Assembly (NCBI GenBank): GCA_003695085.1
Contig: RFIV01000051.1
Span: forward strand, 1 to 13,250
From: Gammaproteobacteria bacterium
Lineage (GTDB): Bacteria; Pseudomonadota; Gammaproteobacteria; Pseudomonadales; Oleiphilaceae
Direction: 5' to 3'
DNA length: 13,250 nt
A program made the position numbers and the translations under genes. Under the pieces are notes generated by a model. It ran no database searches and was not told where the DNA came from. It saw nothing but the letters and a program-made list of their open reading frames with translations. The first letter of the stretch is position 1; each line of letters opens with the position of its first letter. This document shows, piece by piece, positions 7,225 to 13,250 of the stretch.

Positions 7225-8084
7225 GACATCGGCCTCTTCAGTTGCCCCAGTGTAATCCGGTCATGGCCGGCGTAATCCTTGCGGGTTTCCACCGCATCCC
7301 AGACTGAATGATCGAAAAGTGCCCGGACCGCAGCTCTCTGGTTCCAGCCGTGTTCCAGAATCAGCCAGCCCCCGGCTTTCAGATAGCGGGGCGCCTGACC
7401 CATAATGTGTCGGATATCCTCGAGTCCATCCACGCCTGCCACCAGCGCCGAGCGGGGCTCGAACCTCACGTCCCCCTGCCGCAGGTGCGGATCCTCCGCC
7501 TCAATATAGGGTGGATTGCTGACAATCAGGTCAAAGGCTGGCCGGAGTTCTATCGCACCAAACCAGTCCGACGCCCTCACCTCCACCCTGTCTGCCAATC
7601 CCAGCGCCTGCACATTGTCTTCTGCCACATGCCTCGCGCTGTCGGAGGCCTCAACCGCCATCACCTGCCATTGGGCACGTTCCTTTGCCAGTGCACAGGC
7701 AATGGCACCGGTTCCGGTTCCCAGATCGAGCACCCGGGCCTCACCCTGCGGACCTTTTTCCAGGGCCGCCTCCACCAGCAGTTCTGTTTCCGGGCGGGGA
7801 ATCAGGGTATCGGGGGTCACCTTGAGTTCCAGTGTCCAGAAGGCCCGCTTGCCGAGTATATGGGCGACCGGCTCTCCGGCTGCCCGACGCGCAATCCAGG
7901 CTTCAAACTGCCGGCAGGCCGCCGGTGGCAACCGCTCATCGTGGTGGGCCAGCAACCAGGCACGATTGCGCTCCAACACCTCCGATAACAACAACGTGGC
8001 CTCGCGCCGGGCTTCATCGGAGGGCAGCCCACCTTCAGACGTCAGCAGCCACTCCCCCCGGCTCAGCGCATCACGAACAATCAT
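7221..8084 (-). CDS. prmC: Release factor glutamine N5-methyltransferase
   Basis: A 287-residue SAM-dependent enzyme that methylates the GGQ glutamine of peptide release factors RF1 and RF2, improving termination. An N-terminal helical domain (about 1-80) that recognises the release factor precedes the methyltransferase fold. Seen motifs: LIPRPETELLVE (94-105), the SAM loop VLDLGTGTGAIA (118-129), acidic Glu145 at the end of strand 2, and the catalytic NPPY (190-193) that binds the target amide. Length is close to the E. coli protein (277). Its ATG overlaps the prfA stop as ATGA, so enzyme and substrate are made from adjoining reading frames. No strong ribosome site is visible, which fits translation by coupling to prfA. 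Confidence 0.97.
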   Translation of the reverse strand: MIVRDALSRGEWLLTSEGGLPSDEARREATLLLSEVLERNRAWLLAHHDERLPPAACRQFEAWIARRAAGEPVAHILGKRAFWTLELKVTPDTLIPRPETELLVEAALEKGPQGEARVLDLGTGTGAIACALAKERAQWQVMAVEASDSARHVAEDNVQALGLADRVEVRASDWFGAIELRPAFDLIVSNPPYIEAEDPHLRQGDVRFEPRSALVAGVDGLEDIRHIMGQAPRYLKAGGWLILEHGWNQRAAVRALFDHSVWDAVETRKDYAGHDRITLGQLKRPMS

Positions 8085-9166
8085 GCATCTTGCAGACTGG
8101 CGAGCTGCTCAGCCTGATATTCCTGCAAGAGGGGCTCGATCACGCTATCCAGGTCCCCTTGCATGATCTCATCCAGCTTGTAAAGAGTCAGATTGATCCG
8201 GTGATCGGTGACCCGCCCCTGCGGATAATTGTAGGTACGGATCCGTTCCGAACGATCTCCGCTCCCGACCAGCAGCTTGCGAGTCTGTGCCTGCTCTTTC
8301 TGCTGAGCCTCCTGTGCCGCAGCCAGCAAGCGAGCCTGAAGCAAGGCCATGGCTCGCGCCCGATTCTTGTGCTGCGAACGCTCGTCCTGACACTCGACTA
8401 CGGTGCCCGTCGGCAGGTGCGTGATTCGAATCGCCGAGTCAGTCTTGTTGACATGCTGCCCGCCGGCACCGGACGCGCGATAGGTATCGATACGCAGGTC
8501 TGCCGGATTGATCTCGATGGCATCCACCTCTTCCGCCTCAGGCAACACGGCCACCGTGCATGCCGATGTATGGATCCGCCCCTGTGACTCGGTTTCCGGC
8601 ACACGCTGAACCCGGTGAGCGCCGGACTCGAACTTCAGCTGCCGATAAACGTCTGTCCCCTCGACCCGCACGATGATTTCCTTGTAGCCTCCATGCTCGC
8701 CGGGATTCTCACTCATTACCTCGAATCGCCAGCCCTTGCGCTCTCCATAACGGGCATACATGCGATACAGGTCGCCCGCAAAGATAGCGGCTTCATCGCC
8801 CCCGGTTCCGGCCCGGATTTCCAGATAGACATTGGCCGAATCATTGGGGTCCTTGGGAAGCAAAAGAATGTTGAGCTCATCTTCCAGCTCAGCCAGCCGC
8901 GTCCGTGCGTGCTGCACCTCTTCACGCCCCATCTCCCGCATGTCGGGGTCCGGGTCTTGTGCCAGCTGCTCGGCCTCTGCCAGGTCCTCTCTCACACGGC
9001 AATATTCAGCCCATGTTTTCGCCACGGGCTCCACTTCGGCATACTCTCTGGAGCAGCTGCGAAACTTGTCCGCGTCGTTGATGATTTCGGGTGTGGAGAG
9101 CAATGCCTGAAGCTCCTGATAACGGGCTTCAAGCTGTTCCAGTTTTGTCTGAATGGATGCTTTCAT
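8081..9166 (-). CDS. prfA: Peptide chain release factor 1
   Basis: A 361-residue RF1 that reads UAA and UAG stop codons and triggers peptide release. It has the RF1 tripeptide P-x-T as PET (190-192, in RVPETESQGRIHTSA) and the GGQ loop ASGAGGQHVNKTDSA (231-245), in which Gln237 is the expected PrmC target. The helical N-terminal domain and the conserved RAGTGGDEAAIFAGDL region (118-133) are intact. The start at 9166 gives the normal family length and has AGGA at 9175-9172, five bases upstream; a longer in-frame start at 9280 would add 38 residues read from inside hemA. The start lies within the hemA coding region (38-base overlap). Confidence 0.97.
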   Translation of the reverse strand: MKASIQTKLEQLEARYQELQALLSTPEIINDADKFRSCSREYAEVEPVAKTWAEYCRVREDLAEAEQLAQDPDPDMREMGREEVQHARTRLAELEDELNILLLPKDPNDSANVYLEIRAGTGGDEAAIFAGDLYRMYARYGERKGWRFEVMSENPGEHGGYKEIIVRVEGTDVYRQLKFESGAHRVQRVPETESQGRIHTSACTVAVLPEAEEVDAIEINPADLRIDTYRASGAGGQHVNKTDSAIRITHLPTGTVVECQDERSQHKNRARAMALLQARLLAAAQEAQQKEQAQTRKLLVGSGDRSERIRTYNYPQGRVTDHRINLTLYKLDEIMQGDLDSVIEPLLQEYQAEQLASLQDA

Positions 9167-10442
9167 CAGATTCCTGTTCGGGGGCCGCTTCACCAGGCAG
9201 CCCATAGAGTTCACGCAACCAGTCGGCCACTTCGGGCCGCCCTTCTGCTGCGGCTTGACGCACGGCAACCGTGGGCGCATGCAGCAGCTTGTTTGTCAGC
9301 CCGTTTGCCAGGGCCTGCAGCACCGCTTTCGGATCCGCCCCCTGCTCCACACGACGCAGTGCCTTGTCCAGTTCAGCCTGCTGAATACGCATGGCTTCGT
9401 GACGGAAGACCTTGAGCACGTCTGCCGATGCCCGGGCACGCAGCTGGTAGAAAAAATCTTCGGCACCTGCTTCAATCAGTCGCAGGGCCTCCTGCGCGGC
9501 CTCTTCCCGCGAGCGGATATTTTCCTGAATGACCTGTTGCAAGTCATCCACGGTGTAAAGAAACACATCCGGCAGCTCGCCAACGGCTGCCTCCACATCC
9601 CTCGGCACCGCAATATCGGCAATGAAAACCGGCCGGTGCCGACGCTTGCGAATCGCCTGTTCCATCGCCCCCTTGCCCAGAATCGGCAACTGACTGGCCG
9701 TGGAGGCGATCACGATATCGGCACGATGCAAATGTTCCGGGATGTCCGACAGAGAGATGGCCTCCCCATCAAATTCGGTCGCCAGATTCTGTGCCCGCAC
9801 GAGTGTCCGGTTGGCTATGATGAGCGCGTTGACCCCGGCGCGCTTGAGGTGCCGCGCAACCAGCTCGATGGTTTCACCCGCTCCGATCAACAACGCCGTC
9901 AGCTCGCTGAAATCGGCAAAAATATGGCCGGCCATGGAGACCGCCGCATAGGCGACTGAAACCGGATTGGCCCCAATGGCCGTCTCCGTGCGCACACGCT
10001 TGGCCACCGAGAATGTATGCTGAAACAGGCGCTCCAGAACCGAGTCCAGCGTCCGCGCAGACTGTGCAAATGCGTAGGCATCCTTGATTTGACCGAGGAT
10101 CTGAGGCTCGCCCAGAACCAGCGAATCCAGGCCAGACGCCACTCGCATCATGTGAAAGGCCGCATCCCGGTCGCGGTGGATGTAGCAGCAACTGTTCAGC
10201 TGATCGCGCGGAACCGCGTGATAGCGGCTGATCCAGTCAAGCAGCGCCTGCTCCGAGCCATCAGGCCCACCTGCATAGACTTCGGTGCGATTGCAGGTGG
10301 ACAGGATCGCCACCTCCTCCAGCGGCGTCTCGACCAGCACTTCACGAAGTGCATCCTCGATCCGGTCCGGAGAGAATGCCACTTTTTCGCGAATCGCCAC
10401 CGGTGCTGTCTTGTGATTGATCCCCAGTGCCAGAAGTGTCAT
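9129..10442 (-). CDS. hemA: Glutamyl-tRNA reductase
   Basis: A 437-residue NADPH-dependent enzyme reducing glutamyl-tRNA(Glu) to glutamate-1-semialdehyde, the first committed step of the C5 route to haem and other tetrapyrroles. The N-terminal domain has LGINHKTAPVAIREK (6-20) and catalytic Cys50 in LSTCNRTEVY (48-57). SLVLGEPQILGQIK (107-120) is the conserved substrate-binding stretch. The nucleotide-binding domain starts near LLIGAGE (184-190). A C-terminal helical dimerisation domain follows, ending near ADWLRELYG (406-414). The last 23 residues are acidic and poorly conserved, and partly encoded in the overlap with prfA. It is the first gene of hemA-prfA-prmC-moeB. The ribosome site is weak (GAGG about 14 bases upstream). 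Confidence 0.97.
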   Translation of the reverse strand: MTLLALGINHKTAPVAIREKVAFSPDRIEDALREVLVETPLEEVAILSTCNRTEVYAGGPDGSEQALLDWISRYHAVPRDQLNSCCYIHRDRDAAFHMMRVASGLDSLVLGEPQILGQIKDAYAFAQSARTLDSVLERLFQHTFSVAKRVRTETAIGANPVSVAYAAVSMAGHIFADFSELTALLIGAGETIELVARHLKRAGVNALIIANRTLVRAQNLATEFDGEAISLSDIPEHLHRADIVIASTASQLPILGKGAMEQAIRKRRHRPVFIADIAVPRDVEAAVGELPDVFLYTVDDLQQVIQENIRSREEAAQEALRLIEAGAEDFFYQLRARASADVLKVFRHEAMRIQQAELDKALRRVEQGADPKAVLQALANGLTNKLLHAPTVAVRQAAAEGRPEVADWLRELYGLPGEAAPEQESDESIHSDKTGTA

Positions 10443-10474
10443 GAACAGGTATACAGCCTCGTCAGGAAACGCCC

Positions 10475-10503
10475 ATTGTAACCGCGCCGGTGCACATAAC
10501 CAA
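10475..10503 (-). promoter_or_regulatory. Probable hemA operon promoter
   Basis: Read on the minus strand, TTGGTT (10503-10498) and TACAAT (10480-10475) are separated by 17 bases. The -10 box matches the consensus at five of six positions and the -35 box has the important TTG. Transcription would start near 10468, giving a leader of about 25 bases before the hemA ATG. That is too short for a riboswitch or an attenuator. Confidence 0.5.
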
Positions 10504-10521
10504 ACCCCGGTCGGGTGGAGT

Positions 10522-10542
10522 CTGACACAGCATCATTGTCAG
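10522..10542. repeat. Inverted repeat in the divergent hemA / TPR promoter region
   Basis: CTGACA (10522-10527) and TGTCAG (10537-10542) are perfect inverted 6-mers separated by nine bases. The site lies about 20 bases upstream of the hemA -35 box and about 100 bases before the TPR lipoprotein gene. The two half-site centres are 15 bases apart, which is within the range for a dimeric regulator. No regulator is recognised, and chance is possible. Confidence 0.35.
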
Positions 10543-10629
10543 CGGCTTGATTCCGGACAACTGCACCCGATATGTGACGCGGGTTTAATGATATTCCGCG
10601 CATTTCGGTATATGCTTGCGCCATGATCA

Positions 10630-10634
10630 GGGAG
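10630..10634 (+). promoter_or_regulatory. Shine-Dalgarno site that decides the TPR lipoprotein start
   Basis: GGGAG is nine bases upstream of an in-frame TTG (10644) and 15 bases upstream of the next ATG (10650). It lies downstream of the first in-frame ATG (10623), which has no ribosome site of its own. It therefore favours TTG as the start, unless the gene has a leaderless transcript starting at the 10623 ATG. Confidence 0.4.
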
Positions 10635-10643
10635 ACGAACCTC

Positions 10644-12410
10644 TTGCCCATGCGAACACTGCTGATTGCCTGCACGGCAGCCCTCTGGCTGACCGGATGC
10701 GCCACCTATTCTCAACCGCCGCTCGCCGGCCACCCTTCGCTACCGGTCCGCAGCCTGCTGACCCCGGAAGAAATGGCCCCCGCTCCGGAAGAGCAGTCAC
10801 CGCACCCCACGGCCTTCAGCCGCGACGTCCTTGCACGCCTGCTGACAGCCGAGTTTGCCGCCCAGCATGAAGACTACGCGACCTTGCTCAGGTACTACCG
10901 CGAGGTGGCAGAGGAAACGCACGATAGCGAGGTCATTGTACGGGCAGTGCGCATTGCCCAGTTTGTGAAAGATGAAGAGGCGCTGACATCGCTGGCACTG
11001 CTCTGGGCTCAAAACGAGCCGGGTAGCATCGAAGCTCGCCAGCTGGCCGCTTTTCAGCTGATCAAGGCGCAGAAGTATGAAGATGCGGTCGCCCAGATGG
11101 AGGCCATCATGGACCTGGGGGGCGCCTCCCGCTTTGACCGGCTGGCCCTGCACGCGCGCAATCTTGAGCCGGAAGACCAGAAGCGACTGGAAGAGCTGTA
11201 CAGACAGCTGCATGAACGCCACCCGGATGCGCACGAGGTAACGCTGGGCTACGCCATGTTGCTGGAGCTCACCAACCAGCCCGAACGTGCACTGGCACTG
11301 ACCCGGGAGCTGGTGCGCAGCGAGAAGGCGGCCAGTCACGAGCAACTGCAAACCCTGCACGCCCGCCTGCTGGACGCGGTGGAGGGCACCGAGGCCAGCC
11401 TCGCCTACCTTGCGGACATGACCCGAAGATACCCGGACAATCTCATGCTCGGCAGTCAGTACGCCCGTACGCTGATCAAGGCGGAACGACTTGATGACGC
11501 GATGGCAGAATACGAGCGCCTGCTGTCCCTCAACCCGGACGCCAGCCACCTGAAACTCTCCCATGCACTGGTTGCGCTTCAGGCTGAAAAGTTCGACGTG
11601 GCGCGTGAAGAGCTTCAATCCCTGGTTCAAACCAACGCCCACAAGAACGAAGCCCTCTTCTTTCTTGGCCGGCTGGCCGACATGGAAAAGAACACCGACG
11701 AGGCCATCCGTTACTACCTGTCAGTCAGGCAGGGTGGACGCTTCTTCAATGCACTGGGGCGCGCAGGCTACCTGCTGGTCGAAAACGGGCGCGAGGACGA
11801 GGCGATTGCCGCATTCAACAGTGCCCGCAATCAGTATCCCGATCAAGCCAGCCAGCTCTGGGACATCCAGATCAACATTTGGCTGCGCCTGAATCGACTT
11901 GAAAAAGCACTGGAATTTGCAGAACAGGCCATTGAGGACAACCCGGACGACATTCAGCTGAGGTACGCACGCGCCATGCTGAATGACCGGCTCGGAAACT
12001 ATGAGGCGCTGGAAGCCGACCTGCGCTACATTCTTGAAGTCGAGCCGGACAATGCCGTCGCCCTCAACGCGCTTGGCTACTCCTACGCCAATCGCAACAT
12101 CCGCCTGCTTGAGGCTTACGACCTGATTACACGCGCACTGGAACTGGATCCCGATAATGCCCCGGCCATGGACAGCATGGGCTGGGTCAAGTACCGGCTG
12201 GGCGAGACAGATGAAGCATTGAAGTGGATCGAGCGCGCCTGGGCGAAGATGAAAGATCCGGAGATTGCCGCACACCTCGGAGAACTGCTCTGGCTCAAGG
12301 GTGATACTGAGCGCGCCCGGCAGATCTGGCAGGAAGGACTGTCGTTGGAGGCCGATCACCCTGTCATCATGGAAACACTGCACCGTCTGGGCGCCGAACT
12401 CCCGCAATGA
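10644..12410 (+). CDS. TPR-repeat lipoprotein upstream of lolB
   Basis: A 588-residue lipoprotein made almost entirely of helical TPR-type repeats. The signal peptide ends in lipobox LTGC with the lipidated Cys at 19, followed by Ala-Thr, which gives no inner-membrane retention signal, so the outer membrane is the likely location. Clear repeats include the region around ARTLIKAERLDDAMAEYERL (about 274-293), that around GREDEAIAAFNSARNQYPD (382-400), and two canonical ones at about 473-539 (ALNALGYSYAN, DSMGWVKYRLGETDEALKWI). The same gene occupies the position between hemA and lolB in Pseudomonas (PA4667), where its function is not well defined. Three starts are possible: ATG 10623 (no ribosome site), TTG 10644 (best spacing to GGGAG) and ATG 10650. 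All give a usable signal peptide. Its stop overlaps lolB as ATGA. TPR lipoproteins usually assemble protein complexes; a role in envelope biogenesis is inference from the neighbour. Confidence 0.88.
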   Translation: MPMRTLLIACTAALWLTGCATYSQPPLAGHPSLPVRSLLTPEEMAPAPEEQSPHPTAFSRDVLARLLTAEFAAQHEDYATLLRYYREVAEETHDSEVIVRAVRIAQFVKDEEALTSLALLWAQNEPGSIEARQLAAFQLIKAQKYEDAVAQMEAIMDLGGASRFDRLALHARNLEPEDQKRLEELYRQLHERHPDAHEVTLGYAMLLELTNQPERALALTRELVRSEKAASHEQLQTLHARLLDAVEGTEASLAYLADMTRRYPDNLMLGSQYARTLIKAERLDDAMAEYERLLSLNPDASHLKLSHALVALQAEKFDVAREELQSLVQTNAHKNEALFFLGRLADMEKNTDEAIRYYLSVRQGGRFFNALGRAGYLLVENGREDEAIAAFNSARNQYPDQASQLWDIQINIWLRLNRLEKALEFAEQAIEDNPDDIQLRYARAMLNDRLGNYEALEADLRYILEVEPDNAVALNALGYSYANRNIRLLEAYDLITRALELDPDNAPAMDSMGWVKYRLGETDEALKWIERAWAKMKDPEIAAHLGELLWLKGDTERARQIWQEGLSLEADHPVIMETLHRLGAELPQ

Positions 12411-12988
12411 AGCATGCACCTGTCATCCTTGTCTGCCTGATGCTCATGCTGCAAGGTTGCGCCACCCAGCCTGACCGCGCCCCCACAGAGCCTGGACGCT
12501 CGGCCGAAGCTATCAGCAACTGGATACTCACGGGCAAGCTGGGCGTCACACGAGGCAAGCGGCGTGACTTCGTCGCCATCAATCGCTGGAACCAGGAAGG
12601 CAATCGTTACGATATTCAGCTTTCCTCTACACTATTCGGGCTGGGTGCGGCTCGCTTGTCCGGCTCGCACGATCGGGTAATCCTCGAGCAAGGTGATGAG
12701 CGCTACGTTGCGAATAACCCCGAGGCACTGATCGAAGACGCCCTGGGCCTTGCGCTCCCCCTTCAGGCGCTTCAATGGTGGGTACGCGGCCTGCCTGCCC
12801 CGGAGCAGCCAGCTATCCGCATTCGCACGTCCGACGATGGCCAGGCACGCCTTTTTACCCAACATGGCTGGCAGGTGAAGCTGTCACGCTTTCAGCGCCA
12901 CCACGGCTTCGAACTCCCCGGGCGCATCGACCTGCAACGCGAGAACCTGCACATCCGACTGGTCATCACCTCATGGCACCTGAACTGA
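12407..12988 (+). CDS. lolB: Outer-membrane lipoprotein receptor LolB
   Basis: A 193-residue lipoprotein that accepts lipoproteins from periplasmic carrier LolA and inserts them into the inner leaflet of the outer membrane. The signal peptide ends in lipobox LQGC with Cys18, followed by Ala-Thr, consistent with outer-membrane sorting. Family features seen: WILTGKLGVTRGKRRDFVAI (39-58), RWNQEGNRYDIQLSSTLFG (60-78), LPLQALQWWVRGLP (117-130), and the closing strand LHIRLVITSWHLN with its conserved Trp. Length is close to the E. coli protein (207 with signal). It overlaps the TPR gene by four bases and ispE by 16, with no strong ribosome site of its own, so coupled translation is likely. Confidence 0.94.
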   Translation: MKHAPVILVCLMLMLQGCATQPDRAPTEPGRSAEAISNWILTGKLGVTRGKRRDFVAINRWNQEGNRYDIQLSSTLFGLGAARLSGSHDRVILEQGDERYVANNPEALIEDALGLALPLQALQWWVRGLPAPEQPAIRIRTSDDGQARLFTQHGWQVKLSRFQRHHGFELPGRIDLQRENLHIRLVITSWHLN

Positions 12989-13250
12989 CTCTGCCGGCTC
13001 CGGCCAAGCTCAACCTGTTCCTCCACATCAATGGCCGCCGTCCCGATGGCTACCATGAGCTGCAGACGCTGTTTCAGTTGCTGGACTACGGCGACACACT
13101 GACTTTTTCATCCAGAGACGATGCTCAGCTGACGCTGGGCTCGGACTGGAATGAAGTCCCCCCGGACGACAACCTCAGCCTGCGCGCAGCCCGGCACTTG
13201 CAGAAAGAAGCGGGGGTACGCGGAGGCGCACACATCGAACTGGTCAAGCG
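12973..13250 (+). CDS. ispE: 4-diphosphocytidyl-2-C-methyl-D-erythritol kinase, 5' part
   Basis: The first 92 codons of the GHMP kinase that phosphorylates CDP-methylerythritol in the MEP pathway to isoprenoid precursors. From the ATG at 12973 the reading frame gives PAPAKLNLFLHI (residues 8-19) and RRPDGYHELQTLFQLLDYGD (22-41), the well-conserved IspE N-terminus with the Lys of the substrate site, and then PPDDNLSLRAARHL, also typical. The ATP-binding GLGGGSS motif lies beyond the window edge. The frame stays open to the end. The start overlaps the end of lolB by 16 bases; the lolB-ispE neighbourhood is standard in Pseudomonas and many gammaproteobacteria. Confidence 0.95.
   Translation, partial: MAPELTLPAPAKLNLFLHINGRRPDGYHELQTLFQLLDYGDTLTFSSRDDAQLTLGSDWNEVPPDDNLSLRAARHLQKEAGVRGGAHIELVK

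Noticed and set aside
6211..7275. A 354-codon open frame on the plus strand
   Set aside because: It overlaps the end of phoH in another frame and runs antisense through moeB. The translation has no recognisable motif.
9167..9280. Longer prfA start inside hemA
   Set aside because: The 38 extra residues come from the other frame of hemA. The 9166 start has AGGA at good spacing and gives the usual RF1 length.
10443..10622. Riboswitch or attenuator upstream of hemA
   Set aside because: The predicted leader is only about 25 bases long and no conserved aptamer pattern is visible.
1..13250. tRNA, rRNA, CRISPR arrays, insertion sequences, prophage or integration signs
   Set aside because: No cloverleaf-type sequences, spaced direct repeats, transposase or integrase reading frames, or terminal repeats were seen. 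Codon use looks even across the genes.

Overview
The window reads as ordinary chromosomal DNA of a free-living gammaproteobacterium: moderately high GC, closely packed genes, many 1-4 base stop/start overlaps. The block prmC-prfA-hemA, divergent from a TPR lipoprotein, lolB and ispE, matches the arrangement I know from Pseudomonas and its marine relatives. The lipase and its foldase also fit a Pseudomonas/Marinobacter/Alcanivorax-like host. I cannot assign a genus from sequence alone.

Left part (1-4809, all minus strand, read right to left): a secreted lipase (lipA) is followed by its membrane-anchored foldase (lifO). Next come a six-helix membrane histidine kinase, a degenerate HD-GYP protein and the first 13 codons of another gene cut by the window edge. 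Gaps are 3, -1, 33 and 12 bases, so this looks like one transcription unit carrying an exoenzyme, its chaperone and a set of signalling proteins. This is the most unusual part of the window.

Middle (4810-6445): a 223-base intergenic region separates lipA from a plus-strand PIN-PhoH gene, which has a very good sigma-70-type promoter. The PhoH gene converges on moeB and the two stop codons share the palindrome CTAG.

Right part: hemA-prfA-prmC-moeB (minus strand, 10442 down to 6442) is a chain of four overlapping genes. It covers the first committed step of tetrapyrrole synthesis, peptide release factor 1, the methyltransferase that modifies that release factor, and a MoeB/ThiF-type sulfur-carrier activating enzyme. 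A 180-200 base divergent promoter region holds a good hemA promoter and a perfect 6-base inverted repeat. On the plus strand follow a TPR outer-membrane-type lipoprotein, lolB (lipoprotein insertion into the outer membrane) and the start of ispE (isoprenoid precursor synthesis), all overlapping.

I see no RNA genes, mobile elements, CRISPR arrays or convincing terminators. No gene-free stretch exceeds 300 bases. The right part is conserved housekeeping DNA; the lipase and signalling cluster is where something less described might lie.
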